A stretch of 64,000 nucleotides of DNA, from the NCBI RefSeq assembly GCF_040219335.1, contig NZ_JAVJSQ010000006.1, positions 1 to 64,000 on the forward strand, given 5' to 3'. This document shows positions 34,535 to 44,176 of the stretch, piece after piece. The DNA comes from Gimesia sp. (GTDB taxonomy: Bacteria; Planctomycetota; Planctomycetia; Planctomycetales; Planctomycetaceae). A model generated the notes under the pieces. It had not been told where the DNA came from. It saw only the letters and a program-made list of their open reading frames with translations, and ran no database searches. A program made the translations under genes and the position numbers. Numbering within the stretch: position 1 is the first letter of the stretch; every line of letters begins with the position of its first letter.

Positions 34535-35812
34535 ATGTCTGGTTGGAAGATGCCCAAGTATTTGATTCTGGCGCTACTGGTTATGGGGCTGTGCTCTGAA
34601 AATCTGCAGGCGCAACGCTTAAACGAATCATCCGTGGGACTGACGGTTCCAACCCAGCGTTCGCTGGTCAAGCATAATCTGGAACGGGTCTGGTGGGGCC
34701 AGGCCACAGTGGACCCTCACCGGGACCGCATCGTGCATCTGACACTGGATGAAATTAATATCTACGCGATTTCCACTTCCGGGATCATCACTGCGTTCAA
34801 TAATGAAACGGGAAAGAAGCTCTGGTCGACACAGATGGGGCGGGGGAATAACGCCAGTTATCCGCCGGTTTCCAATTCAAAATACGTGTTCATCACGGTC
34901 GGAACGAAGATCTATTCCATCGATCGGATGAATGGTGAGATCGACTGGGAACTGCAACTTCCCACATCAGCTTCTACCAGCCCGACCGTTGACGAAGACG
35001 CACTTTACGTTGGCACACTGGATGGTCGTGTCTATGCCTGGAATCTGCGAAAACTGAAAGAGTTGAGCGGCGAATCCAAATTACCTGCCTGGCGTGATCT
35101 TGCCATTCGCTGGACCTTCCAGACAGGCGATGCCATTACGACTCCTTCGCTTGTGACTCCTCGCGCTCTCGTATTTGCCAGTCAGGATGGATCGCTGTAT
35201 TCCGTCACCTTGTCCGATCGGAAGCTGACGTATCAGTTTGAAACCGACGCACCGATTGCCACCGATCTGGCAGAAAATAAAAATAGTGTATACCTCGCTT
35301 CCGAGGATCAGAATCTGTATTGCCTGAATATTCTGAATGGTATTGTCCGCTGGAGAATCCGGACCTCATTTCCGATCCGCATTCCGGTCATGGTTCTGGA
35401 GAACGAAGTCTATCTCTCTTCACGCAAGAGCGGCCTGTTCCAGCTCTCCAGTGAAACCGGTATGGAAGAATGGTGGCAGCCATTGGGTTCGACCTTTATT
35501 TCCATGTCACCCACTCGGGTTTATGCGACGGATGAACTGGGGAATCTGCTCGTGCTGTCCCGCAAGGACGGAGCACTGCTCTCTGCAGTTCCTCTGCGAA
35601 AGTATCAGGTCAAGCTCATGAACGAATTGAACGACCGTATTTTCTGTGCTTCTGAATCAGGCGTCATTCTCTGTCTCAAACAGAAAGATCTGCCGTTCCC
35701 GATTCGCTTCAAGCACCAGGATAAATACCCGATTCTGCCCGAAGTGGCTCCCGAACCTGCTGCGGATAATGCGAATACTGAAGCTCCGGCGACTGAAAAC
35801 CCTGTGCAGTAG
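34535..35812 (+). CDS. PQQ-like beta-propeller repeat protein
   Basis: Encodes 425 residues from ATG 34535 (the open frame begins two codons earlier with TTG). A signal peptide covers about residues 4-27 (SENLQA-Q junction). The body is a beta-propeller of the PQQ/BamB type with recurring blades such as GIITAFNNETGKKLWS, KIYSIDRMNGEIDWELQL, and SLYSVTLSDRKLTYQF. The quinone-binding residues of true PQQ dehydrogenases are absent, so it is more likely a binding or scaffold propeller in the periplasm. The C-terminal tail (about 25 residues) is Ala/Pro/Glu-rich. Confidence 0.85.
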   Translation: MSGWKMPKYLILALLVMGLCSENLQAQRLNESSVGLTVPTQRSLVKHNLERVWWGQATVDPHRDRIVHLTLDEINIYAISTSGIITAFNNETGKKLWSTQMGRGNNASYPPVSNSKYVFITVGTKIYSIDRMNGEIDWELQLPTSASTSPTVDEDALYVGTLDGRVYAWNLRKLKELSGESKLPAWRDLAIRWTFQTGDAITTPSLVTPRALVFASQDGSLYSVTLSDRKLTYQFETDAPIATDLAENKNSVYLASEDQNLYCLNILNGIVRWRIRTSFPIRIPVMVLENEVYLSSRKSGLFQLSSETGMEEWWQPLGSTFISMSPTRVYATDELGNLLVLSRKDGALLSAVPLRKYQVKLMNELNDRIFCASESGVILCLKQKDLPFPIRFKHQDKYPILPEVAPEPAADNANTEAPATENPVQ

Positions 35813-35915
35813 TCAGGTTCGCCTCTTCTGCTGAAGCAGGGTATGCCTCGTTTGTTTTCTGACCAGAGAGTGGCTAAACTGACCTCTGGTTGAGTGCCCG
35901 AGAGGATGATTCTGT

Positions 35916-35941
35916 GGCCTGTGTCGCGCAGGCCCCCTTTT
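35916..35941 (+). terminator. Probable terminator of the propeller gene
   Basis: GGCCTG-TGTCGCG-CAGGCC is followed by CCCTTTT. The stem is only 6 bp, so confidence is moderate. It lies about 100 nt after the propeller stop codon and upstream of purH. Confidence 0.5.
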
Positions 35942-35971
35942 GCCGCGCACTCAGGTACGCTTTTTCTCTCT

Positions 35972-35990
35972 CAGAAATACTGTATTTCTG
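35972..35990. promoter_or_regulatory. 19-bp perfect palindrome upstream of purH
   Basis: CAGAAATAC-T-GTATTTCTG is a perfect inverted repeat with a one-base centre, 28 nt before the purH start codon. Symmetry and position fit a repressor operator. It could also form a hairpin, but there is no adjacent T-run. Confidence 0.5.
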
Positions 35991-36018
35991 TATTCTTCGG
36001 AAATTGATTTAGAAACAA

Positions 36019-37602
36019 ATGAGCGATTCTTATCCGCGTCGGGCGTTGGTCAGTGTCAGTGACAAATCGGGTCTGGATGATTTTGTCAAAGGTCTGGCTG
36101 AACTGGGTTTTGAGTTTATCTCCACGGGGGGCACACGCCGTTACCTCGAAGAGCAGGGAGTCAATGTCATTGACATCTCTACTTACACGGGCTTCCCTGA
36201 GATCATGGATGGACGCGTCAAGACTCTGCATCCCAAGGTCCATGGTGCCATTCTGGGACGTCCCGATCTCCCCAGCGATGCGGCTTCGATCAAAGAGTTT
36301 GAAATCGTGCCATTCGAACTGGTGGTCTGTAATCTGTATCCTTTTGAAGCCACCATTGCCAAACCAGATGTGACCCTGTCCGAGGCCATTGAACAGATTG
36401 ATATCGGCGGGCCCAGCATGGTTCGTTCCGCTGCTAAGAATCATGCCTATGTCGGCATCGTGACCAATCAGTCGCAGTATGATCGCGTGCTTGATGCACT
36501 CAAATCTGGTCCGCTGACTCCCGAATTTCGACTGGAACTCTCTGCTGCTGCGTTTGAAATGACTGCACGCTATGATCGGGCGGTTGCCAACTTCATGGCT
36601 TCGGTTTTGCCTGCAGAAGCAGATTCACAAAGCCGTTTCCCCGAATCGGTCAGCATCAGCCTGGAGAAGCGGGATCAGCTGCGCTACGGCGAGAACCCTC
36701 ACCAGGGAGCCGCTTTCTACGCCGAACAGAATCCGCCGGCAGCCAGCGTCGCTCAGGCAGAGCAGTTGAACGGTAAAGAACTGTCCTATAATAATTACCT
36801 GGACTTGGATGCCGCCCTGCAGATCGCCAGTGATTTTGATCAGCCAGCCGCTGTGGTTATTAAACACACCAATCCCTGTGGTTGTGCCACTGCAGAGACG
36901 CTCGCTGAAGCATTCGAAAAAGCCTATGCTGGAGACCCGGTCAGTGCCTTCGGTTCCATTTTGAGTTTCAATCGTCCCGTCGATCAGGCGACGGCAGAAA
37001 AACTCTGCGAACCCAATCGGTTCATCGAAGCCATCATCGCCCCGGATTATGAACCCGCGGCTTTCGAACTGCTGACCACAAAGCCTAAATGGAAAAAGAA
37101 TGTCCGCCTGATGAAGTGCCCGATGATGCAGGAGCCGGCTGAACCCAGCCTGGACTATCGTCGTGTATCCGGCGGTCTGCTGGTGCAGGAAAAAGATGAA
37201 CTGCGTGACGATAAGAGCGACTGGAAAGTCGTCACAGAACGCGAGCCCACGCCAGAAGAACTCAACAGTTTGAGCTTTGGCTGGGTTGTCTGCCGCCACG
37301 TGAAATCGAATGCGATCGTCATTGCCAAAGATGAAATGCTGCTCGGAGCCGGAGCAGGGCAGATGAGTCGTCTCGATTCATCCTACATCGCCGCTTACAA
37401 AGCCGGTGATCGGAGCCAGGGTTCAATCGTCGCCTCAGATGCGTTCTTCCCCTTCCGCGACGGTGTGGATGAAGCTGCCAAAGCAGGCGTGACCGCCATT
37501 ATTCAGCCGGGTGGTTCCGTGCGGGATGAAGAAGTCATCGCGGCCTGCAATGAGCACAACATCGCGATGATCTTTACCGGTCGCCGTCATTTCAAACATT
37601 AA
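36019..37602 (+). CDS. purH: Bifunctional AICAR transformylase / IMP cyclohydrolase
   Basis: Performs the last two steps of purine synthesis. The N-terminal IMP cyclohydrolase (about residues 1-150) shows ALVSVSDKSGL, STGGT and GFPEIMDGRVKTLHP. The AICAR transformylase (about 200-527) shows RYGENPHQ, the catalytic KHTNPCG (Lys-His) and the C-terminal GAGQMSRLDS and DAFFPFRDGVDEAAKAG segments. At 527 residues it is a full-length enzyme. No convincing ribosome-binding site precedes the ATG. Regulation may involve the palindrome at 35972-35990. No other pur gene is nearby. Confidence 0.97.
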   Translation: MSDSYPRRALVSVSDKSGLDDFVKGLAELGFEFISTGGTRRYLEEQGVNVIDISTYTGFPEIMDGRVKTLHPKVHGAILGRPDLPSDAASIKEFEIVPFELVVCNLYPFEATIAKPDVTLSEAIEQIDIGGPSMVRSAAKNHAYVGIVTNQSQYDRVLDALKSGPLTPEFRLELSAAAFEMTARYDRAVANFMASVLPAEADSQSRFPESVSISLEKRDQLRYGENPHQGAAFYAEQNPPAASVAQAEQLNGKELSYNNYLDLDAALQIASDFDQPAAVVIKHTNPCGCATAETLAEAFEKAYAGDPVSAFGSILSFNRPVDQATAEKLCEPNRFIEAIIAPDYEPAAFELLTTKPKWKKNVRLMKCPMMQEPAEPSLDYRRVSGGLLVQEKDELRDDKSDWKVVTEREPTPEELNSLSFGWVVCRHVKSNAIVIAKDEMLLGAGAGQMSRLDSSYIAAYKAGDRSQGSIVASDAFFPFRDGVDEAAKAGVTAIIQPGGSVRDEEVIAACNEHNIAMIFTGRRHFKH

Positions 37603-37644
37603 GCCGCTGAGATTGACTGCTGACGCAGGTATCTGAAATAATAT

Positions 37645-37684
37645 CGCCGTGTGATGGGCTTGAACCTGTCACACGGCGTTTTTT
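37645..37684 (+). terminator. Rho-independent terminator of purH
   Basis: CGCCGTGTGA and TCACACGGCG form a perfect 10-bp stem (37645-37654 with 37669-37678), followed by TTTTTT. It reaches the last codon of the convergent sulfatase gene. Confidence 0.9.
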
Positions 37685-39278
37685 ATTTCGCATTTACACG
37701 TTTGTGCCAGGCAGCATACCTCCGGGATAAAGACTCGACTTTCTCCGGATGTTGGGCTGCCAGGTTAGTGGTCTCTGTGCCGTCGTCTTTCAGATTGTAG
37801 AGTTCCCACTTTGTCGGCTGCTGGCGTGGTCGGATTGCTTTCCAGTCACCACTGATAATCGACTGCTGGCGGGGCAGGTCCCAGCAGAGTTCCGAATAAG
37901 GCTTACGTAGTTTCCCCTCAAAAATAGGTAACAGGCTGTGACCTTCGATGGGCAGAGGGTGGCGCCCTTGAAACTCCTGGGGATACTCGGCTCGGGCAAC
38001 ATCCAGAAATGTGGGCATAAAGTCCATCACATGTCCCGTCTGTCTGGTGACGGTACCTCCCTGCTGGATGACCTTGGGCCAGCGTACGATGAGTGGCGTG
38101 CGGATACCACCATCGTAACCTTCCAGTTTCGTTCCCCGGAAAGGCGTATTGCTGGTCGTCGCCCAGGCCAGACCGTAGGCGGCAAAGGTATCATGGGGTC
38201 CAGGCATGTGATCAGGACCACTGCCCGGTTTGATCGGCACCTGGTCGCGTCGCCAGTTTTTGTTGGGTCGTTTCTCACTGAATCCCATGCCACTCTGTGA
38301 GGGAGCCAGTCCACCATCGGGGGCGGCACCATTGTCAGACAGAAAAATGACCAGCGTATTTTCTGCTGCGTCCGCCTCTTTCAGAGCACGCAGCAATTGT
38401 CCCAGGCCACGGTCTATCGATTTCACCTGGGCTGCATACACGGCCATCCGTTCTGCCTGCCAGCGTTGATTTGGCTCTTCGGACCAGTTGCGAATGCTGG
38501 CTGCCTGAGGTGCTAACTCCCATTCCTGTGGAATCAGTCCGGTTGACCGTTGATGTGCAAAACGACGGGCACGAACCTGATCCCAGCCCAGTGTCAGGTA
38601 TTGTTCACGGTAGCGGGCGATTTCCTGTTCCCGGGCATGCAGGGGCCAGTGTGGAGCGATATGGGCGACATACAGCAGAAACGGTTGTTCGCCAGCCAGA
38701 CCTTCCTGAAGAAACTGCAGTGCGTGATCATTGAGGGCATCAGTCAGGTAAAAATCGTCGGGTAGTTCGATTCGTTTGCGATCCAGGTAATACGGATTCT
38801 GAGCAACTTCATGAAAGTAGCTGATTTTACCCTGGCACATTGGTCCATAAAAACGATGAAATCCCCGATCGAGGGCGGAGTCTCTGCCCTGCCACTTTCC
38901 GACCATCATCGTCCGATACCCGGCCTGTTGCAGGACTTCACCAAATGTCACGCAGACGTCAAAATTCTTGGGTTCGTTCCAGCGGTCTCCACGATGACCT
39001 GTCTGCTGACAGTAAAGCCCTGTCAACAGAGAAGCTCGGGTCGGGCCACAGATGGCATTGTTATAAAACTGAGTGAAACGCATGCCGTCACGAGACAGGC
39101 TGTCGATGTGGGGCGTATCGATTTCACCTCCGTAGCAGCCAATATCAGACCAGCCCAGGTCATCTGCCATGACAAGTATGATGTTGGGACGCTGATCAGA
39201 ATTATCAAATCCCCACAAAACAGAACAGCTGAGGAGCAGAGCTAACAACAGGCAGGAGCGGAGCAACATTCGGTTCAT
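37683..39278 (-). CDS. Secreted sulfatase, arylsulfatase-like
   Basis: A second sulfatase of 531 residues, only distantly like the one at 1522. Signal peptide about residues 5-24; metal-binding DD at 39-40; sulfatase signature CGPTR with the formylglycine cysteine at residue 77 (CGPTRASLLTG rather than CSPSR); the conserved K-containing GKWQG segment; and DNGAAPDG, a second metal site. Overall it resembles the arylsulfatase A group. The end overlaps the purH terminator by 2 nt. Likely desulfates an algal or host polysaccharide; substrate not determinable from sequence. Confidence 0.9.
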   Translation of the reverse strand: MNRMLLRSCLLLALLLSCSVLWGFDNSDQRPNIILVMADDLGWSDIGCYGGEIDTPHIDSLSRDGMRFTQFYNNAICGPTRASLLTGLYCQQTGHRGDRWNEPKNFDVCVTFGEVLQQAGYRTMMVGKWQGRDSALDRGFHRFYGPMCQGKISYFHEVAQNPYYLDRKRIELPDDFYLTDALNDHALQFLQEGLAGEQPFLLYVAHIAPHWPLHAREQEIARYREQYLTLGWDQVRARRFAHQRSTGLIPQEWELAPQAASIRNWSEEPNQRWQAERMAVYAAQVKSIDRGLGQLLRALKEADAAENTLVIFLSDNGAAPDGGLAPSQSGMGFSEKRPNKNWRRDQVPIKPGSGPDHMPGPHDTFAAYGLAWATTSNTPFRGTKLEGYDGGIRTPLIVRWPKVIQQGGTVTRQTGHVMDFMPTFLDVARAEYPQEFQGRHPLPIEGHSLLPIFEGKLRKPYSELCWDLPRQQSIISGDWKAIRPRQQPTKWELYNLKDDGTETTNLAAQHPEKVESLSRRYAAWHKRVNAK

Positions 39279-39434
39279 GGCGAGTCAATCAGGCTGAGAT
39301 ACGGCGAGAACAGGAACAGAAGACATGTAAGACGCTGTTTCTCATCTTACCAGACTGATTTCAGAAACGTCAATTTTCGCTTGAATAAACAGCGACGGAT
39401 CAGAGCAAAATCGCATGCCACACTGCGCAAAAGA

Positions 39435-39465
39435 AGAGAGCCTTCCCGAATCAGGAAGGCTCTCT
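39435..39465 (-). terminator. Rho-independent terminator of the porin gene
   Basis: AGAGAGCCTTCC pairs with GGAAGGCTCTCT over a 7-nt loop; the minus strand continues TCTTCTTTTG. It lies about 65 nt beyond the porin stop. The plus strand continues TTGATTT, so it may act in both directions. Confidence 0.8.
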
Positions 39466-39527
39466 TTGATTTCTACCACATCATTCGGGATTGGGAATGA
39501 CGGGTGATTCAATCTTGATCGTCGGTA

Positions 39528-40982
39528 TTAGAAGACGAGGATTACGTCAGTACCAACGGTGAACTGGCTGTCCTTGGTTCCACCATTAGAGGTTTGCCAG
39601 GGATCTGAACCGTCAGCCCAGTCCCAGCGGACTTCAGGACGAACCTGAATGCAGGAGTTGAGCTTGTGGTTGATACCAGCGGTAATTTCGTAGTAGTTCG
39701 TGCCCGGAGCACCCAACTGGGTACCGTTGTGGTCACGCCACCATTCAACACGCATACCAGCACGGGTTGAATCGCAGATATCGTAGAACAGGTACTGGTT
39801 GATACCGTAAGCTTCAGCTGTTACGCCAGCAGCATTAGCATCACCGTTCGGGTAGAACATGTGGTCGTGCTGGAATACGTAGCTCAGGTTTTCAGACAGT
39901 TTCTGCTGAGCAACAAGGCTGAAGATGGTCAGGTTGGAAGTACCACCGAAAGCGTCGTTTTCACCACCAGAGCTGATGGCGAATGTGACTGAGGTGTCTT
40001 CACTGTCGCTGGTCCAGCCTACAGAACCCAGGAAGCTCCACTCATTGTTCTGATTTTCAAAATCGTCCCAACCTGTGGTGATACCACCGGTCAGTGAGAT
40101 GTTGTCGCTCAGGTCAGTGCTGGCCAGAACACCGGTGTGGGTAAACGGCTCATCGTACTGCATGGTATAAGCATGTGAGTAGAAGAAGTTACCGGTAGCA
40201 GGTACAACTTCGTAACCGATAACGGTGTAGAAGTGACCAACGTTAACGGTAACGCCGTTCCCGATAGGAGCATAGACTGAAGCGTACATCTGCGGCATAG
40301 CCAGGCCGATCTGGTTGGCAGTGGCGATGTCGTTGTCAGACCAGCGACCATCGAAGTTGGGGGTGTTGTTTGGACCACCGAATACGGCAGTATCAGCAGC
40401 GTCTGAACCGACGAGCAGGTCAACACGACCACCCCAGCCGAAGCAGTCTTCGTTGGCGGCAGCGTCTTTTTCCAAAACAAAGTATAGCTGGTTCAGCATG
40501 AACTGGCTGTCAGCCTGGTTGAATCCAACACCCGGGGTGTTCAGATTGTTTGCAGGACGGTTTCCGTTGAATGTAATCCCGAATTCCAGCCAGCCACTCA
40601 ATTTCCAGCCGTTATCTTCCAGGATGTTTCCACAGCCGTCGCAGTCGTCAAACAGACGAGTCAGACGTCCGCTGCAGCAATCACCATCATCACCGGCTTC
40701 TTCACCACAACATGTGTTGAGATCGGTGCAGCCATCAGTGGTGCAGGTAGGGGCACAGGTTTTAGGGGCACAACATTCAGCGGTTAACCGCTCGAGTTCG
40801 ACAGCCAGCTTGTCACCAGCATCCTCGAACACTTTCGTGCAGCAAGGGTTTGATGCGGGGGCGCACGAGGGAGCACAACCGGCATCACCACCAAATGCTG
40901 GCGAAACAGCCATGAGACCCAGCCCGCTCAGCAGGAGCCCAGTCAGTCTGGCTTTTCGTTTCAATTCCTTCAGTTTTCGCAT
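39528..40982 (-). CDS. Outer-membrane beta-barrel porin, OmpL-like (BBP2 type), Cys-rich N-terminus
   Basis: Encodes 484 residues with a signal peptide (about 10-31). The first 90 mature residues contain about 18 cysteines in CC and CxxC patterns, an unusual feature for a barrel protein. The rest (about 120-484) is built of amphipathic strands rich in Gly, Asn, Asp and aromatic residues and ends with an aromatic residue (VF), as outer-membrane barrels do. The WLEFGITFNGNRPANN opening and the overall plan resemble putative planctomycete porins of the BBP2/OmpL-like family. AGGAG lies 8 nt before the ATG. A long 5' region with inverted repeats suggests strong regulation or a stable leader. Cysteine cluster may crosslink the cell surface. 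Confidence 0.85.
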   Translation of the reverse strand: MRKLKELKRKARLTGLLLSGLGLMAVSPAFGGDAGCAPSCAPASNPCCTKVFEDAGDKLAVELERLTAECCAPKTCAPTCTTDGCTDLNTCCGEEAGDDGDCCSGRLTRLFDDCDGCGNILEDNGWKLSGWLEFGITFNGNRPANNLNTPGVGFNQADSQFMLNQLYFVLEKDAAANEDCFGWGGRVDLLVGSDAADTAVFGGPNNTPNFDGRWSDNDIATANQIGLAMPQMYASVYAPIGNGVTVNVGHFYTVIGYEVVPATGNFFYSHAYTMQYDEPFTHTGVLASTDLSDNISLTGGITTGWDDFENQNNEWSFLGSVGWTSDSEDTSVTFAISSGGENDAFGGTSNLTIFSLVAQQKLSENLSYVFQHDHMFYPNGDANAAGVTAEAYGINQYLFYDICDSTRAGMRVEWWRDHNGTQLGAPGTNYYEITAGINHKLNSCIQVRPEVRWDWADGSDPWQTSNGGTKDSQFTVGTDVILVF

Positions 40983-41403
40983 ATTTTAACTCCTGAGTAC
41001 ACCTTCTTGGGTGCTTGGTCTCCATACCGTCAGAAGGGAAGCGCGCATGCTTTCCGGTAATTTAGTTTGGTTGAAGCCATACTGACGGTTAAATTCAATT
41101 TCCCATCGTTAGATTAAGAGAACCAGTAATGGTCCACAAATTGAGCGCTAACTTAACGATGGCTCTAACTCGGAATATCGGAATTCTCAGTAGTGCTTTT
41201 GATCAAAAGAGATACGTCAAGAATATTCTGACTGATCGGGAGGGTCTGACTTTTGTCGCCAGATTGCGGAGCCGGAATAGTTTAACAGTTGCTGAAGAAT
41301 GTTAAACTTGCGCGAATATTATGCACTGAACGCGCAGTAACCCTCAATACTCATATAAAGTAATGGGAATATAAGAGTTTGTATGCAGACTAATTAACAG
41401 GCA
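40983..41403. other. Porin upstream region with inverted repeats
   Basis: About 420 nt without a gene. Two inverted repeats are visible: ACCGTCAG (41026-41033) with CTGACGGT (41082-41089), and CCATCGTTA (about 41103) with TAACGATGG (about 41154-41162). They lie next to each other, so a long 5' leader with two extended stems on the porin transcript is possible. The far end, near 41340-41400, is AT-rich and may hold the terminator region of ftsY. Confidence 0.4.
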
Positions 41404-42342
41404 TCAGGCGAATAAAGCGTCGACAAAACCTTGTGGATTAAAGAGTTCAAGGTCGTCGATTTGCTCTCCCACGCCTATATATTTGACCGGTATCCCCATC
41501 TTCTGGCGGATCGCAACGGTCACTCCACCCCGGGCTGTACCATCTAATTTTGCTAAAATTATTCCAGAACACTCGATTGCATTCGAGAAATGTTCTGCCT
41601 GGCTCAGACCATTTTGCCCAGTCGTTGCATCCAGAACCAGCAGGTTCTCGTGTGGTGCACCCGGGATCTTCTTATCTACGACACGTTTAATCTTTTCCAG
41701 CTCTTCCATGAGGTTGGTATGTGTCTGCAGACGGCCCGCAGTATCAATAATTAAATAGTCAACGCCGGTTTCCAGGGCCCGTTCACAACCGGAGTAAGCA
41801 ACACTGGCCGGATCGGTGCCGTCGGGGCGGGTCACAATTTCACAACCCAGGCGGCTGGCCCACATGGTCAGCTGTTCCACAGCGGCCGCACGGAACGTAT
41901 CACCCGCAGCCAGCAGAACCGTTTTATTCTGTTTAAGAATCAGGTTTGACAGTTTGGCGATCGAAGTTGTCTTTCCGACCCCGTTAACACCAGCAACCAG
42001 AATGACCGTCACACCATCCGGATTGTGTTTCAGGGGGGACAGGGGATTATTCAGGTCCCAGCGGGTATCACCTTCTCCCTCCAGCAGCGTCCGGATCTTT
42101 TCCTTCACGGTTTCCTGAATTTCATCCAGGATCACGGTACGACCACCATGTTTCTTGCGGATTTCATTGCAGATGGCTGCCGAAGAGACAACGCCCATAT
42201 CCGTCTTAATCAGTCGCGCTTCGAATTCTTCAATTTTCTGATCATCCAGAATCTCCCCCGCCTTGAACAGGTCGCGAACATCGGTGCGCAGGACATCCTT
42301 AGTTTTCTCCAAGCCACGTTTCAAGCGGTCAAACAGACCCAT
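41404..42342 (-). CDS. ftsY: Signal recognition particle receptor
   Basis: The SRP receptor GTPase that docks ribosome-nascent chains at the membrane. The N-domain spans about residues 1-100. The G-domain shows P-loop GVNGVGKT (118-125), the AGDTFRAAAVEQL segment, DTAGRLQT, and LAKLDGTARGG. The acidic A-domain of E. coli FtsY is absent, as in many bacteria, so 312 residues is full length. The start codon is preceded by a TATAATA run and no Shine-Dalgarno sequence, which raises the chance of a near-leaderless transcript, though this is speculation. Confidence 0.96.
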   Translation of the reverse strand: MGLFDRLKRGLEKTKDVLRTDVRDLFKAGEILDDQKIEEFEARLIKTDMGVVSSAAICNEIRKKHGGRTVILDEIQETVKEKIRTLLEGEGDTRWDLNNPLSPLKHNPDGVTVILVAGVNGVGKTTSIAKLSNLILKQNKTVLLAAGDTFRAAAVEQLTMWASRLGCEIVTRPDGTDPASVAYSGCERALETGVDYLIIDTAGRLQTHTNLMEELEKIKRVVDKKIPGAPHENLLVLDATTGQNGLSQAEHFSNAIECSGIILAKLDGTARGGVTVAIRQKMGIPVKYIGVGEQIDDLELFNPQGFVDALFA

Positions 42343-42460
42343 TATTATACTTTCTTACTGGATGATACTTAGCTATGAATCAAATGTGATTACCGACTGG
42401 GATAATATAGTGTAGCGGAACAGACGGCAAGTTACTCACTTTTAAAGGGCGGAATGGTCT

Positions 42461-43954
42461 CTAACCAGCGGCATCCAGCAGCTGATTGAACCGCTGCATC
42501 GCCTCTGACCAGACAGCCTGATCCTGAGGTTCATATGTTGTCGTTTCCGTCGAATTCCTGACGATCTCACGAATTTCAGCCAGTGAGCTGACAGCACCTG
42601 CCGCTCGAGCCTGGACCAGTACATTTCCCAGCCCGGTCGCCTCCACAGGTCCCGTGATGACCGGGATCTGACAGGAATTCGCGGTAAACTGGTTGAGCAG
42701 CTCGTTCTTGGTTCCACCGCCGACTATATGTAGAACGGTAATGGGGGTCCCCGTCAGTTCTTCCAGCCAGTCGAGCACCTTGTGATATTTCAGAGCCAGG
42801 CTCTCCAGTGCACAACGCACAAACTGTCCCGGAGTCTCGGGGACCGGCTGGTTGGTCTCCTGACAGTACCCTTTGATTTCTTCACGCATGTCTACCGGGC
42901 TCAGGAACCGGGGATCATCGGGATCCACCAGGGACCGGAATGGCTCTGCCTCCGTGGCAGCCGTGGTCAGCTCCGTGTAATCGAGTTCGGTTCCCTCCCG
43001 CTCATAGCACCGCTTGCATTCCTGTACGAGCCAGAGCCCCATGATGTTTTTCAGCAGACGATACGTTCCATCAATGCCCCCTTCATTCGTGAAATTCAAT
43101 TCGAAGGCCCGTTTGCCGAGAACCGCCTGGTTGACTTCGACCCCCATCAGGGACCAGGTTCCTGAACTGATATACGCCCAGTCGGGGTTGCCTGTATTGG
43201 CAGTGGGAATCGCAGCGACCGCGGAAGCCGTATCATGGGTCGCGGGAGCAACAACTTCAATTTTAGAGAGACCGGTCTGCCGCATCACTTCTTCCCGTAA
43301 GGTCCCCAGCTTTGTTCCGGGTTGAACCAGCTTGGGCAGCATTGCGGTGGGGATCTCCAGTTGGCGTAACAGTTCATACGACCAGTCGCCTGTCACAGGG
43401 TTGAGGCACTGGGTCGTGGTCGCATTGGTAAACTCAACGACCTGACTCCCCGAGAGCAGCCAGTGGAAAAAGTCCGGCATGAGCAGTAACACGTTTGCCT
43501 GGTTCAGCAGTTCCGGATCGCTCTGCTGCATCGCCAGCAACTGGTAAAGTGTGTTGATTTCCATGAACTGCACGCCGGTGGCATCGAAAATCTCCTGCTG
43601 GGGCACCCGGGAGATGGCCAGGTTTAACATACCTTCTGTGCGCGGATCTCGATAATGATAAGGCTGTCCCAGGAGTTCCTGTTTCTCTGAGAGCAGGGCA
43701 TAGTCAACGCCCCACGTATCCACACCGACGGAGATGATCTGCTCCCCGTATTTCTGTGCAGCCAGTGACAGGCCCTTGAGGATCGAAGACCACAGGCCAA
43801 TGACGTTCCAGCGTTTCGTACCGGCAACCGTAACCGGCCCATTGCTGAACCGGTAAATCTCTTCGAGGCGAATCTGCTGGTTCTCCAGAATGCCTGCCAG
43901 CACACGTCCACTTTCTGCCCCCAGATCGACTCCCAAAAAACACTGTGATGGCAT
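42461..43954 (-). CDS. rhaB: Rhamnulokinase (FGGY family)
   Basis: Phosphorylates L-rhamnulose in rhamnose catabolism. FGGY sugar kinase with both ATPase lobes: N-terminal [11 protein letters not shown] (phosphate 1), [12 protein letters not shown], the [11 protein letters not shown] segment, and the C-terminal [18 protein letters not shown]. These segments are closest to RhaB. At 497 residues it is full length. AGGG lies 7 nt before the ATG. No rhaA or rhaD is nearby, so the genes for the other steps are elsewhere. It is divergent from the nucleoside hydrolase gene. Confidence 0.88.
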   Translation of the reverse strand: MPSQCFLGVDLGAESGRVLAGILENQQIRLEEIYRFSNGPVTVAGTKRWNVIGLWSSILKGLSLAAQKYGEQIISVGVDTWGVDYALLSEKQELLGQPYHYRDPRTEGMLNLAISRVPQQEIFDATGVQFMEINTLYQLLAMQQSDPELLNQANVLLLMPDFFHWLLSGSQVVEFTNATTTQCLNPVTGDWSYELLRQLEIPTAMLPKLVQPGTKLGTLREEVMRQTGLSKIEVVAPATHDTASAVAAIPTANTGNPDWAYISSGTWSLMGVEVNQAVLGKRAFELNFTNEGGIDGTYRLLKNIMGLWLVQECKRCYEREGTELDYTELTTAATEAEPFRSLVDPDDPRFLSPVDMREEIKGYCQETNQPVPETPGQFVRCALESLALKYHKVLDWLEELTGTPITVLHIVGGGTKNELLNQFTANSCQIPVITGPVEATGLGNVLVQARAAGAVSSLAEIREIVRNSTETTTYEPQDQAVWSEAMQRFNQLLDAAG

Positions 43955-44176
43955 GGATCAGCCCTTTTGATTCTAAAAAGCGGTGTTGATAAACTAGGAT
44001 TTAATGCTTCACAATTGAAACTGCATATTACAAAAAGTTCGCGGGAATTTCATTGGCTACCGGTTGTCCCTGCTGAAAGAATTCTCGATCATAAGCCAGA
44101 CAACCGAAATCATTCTGATCGCCGGGACATCCCTGGCTGGACTCACATCGACTGATACGACTGAGAGACATCGACT

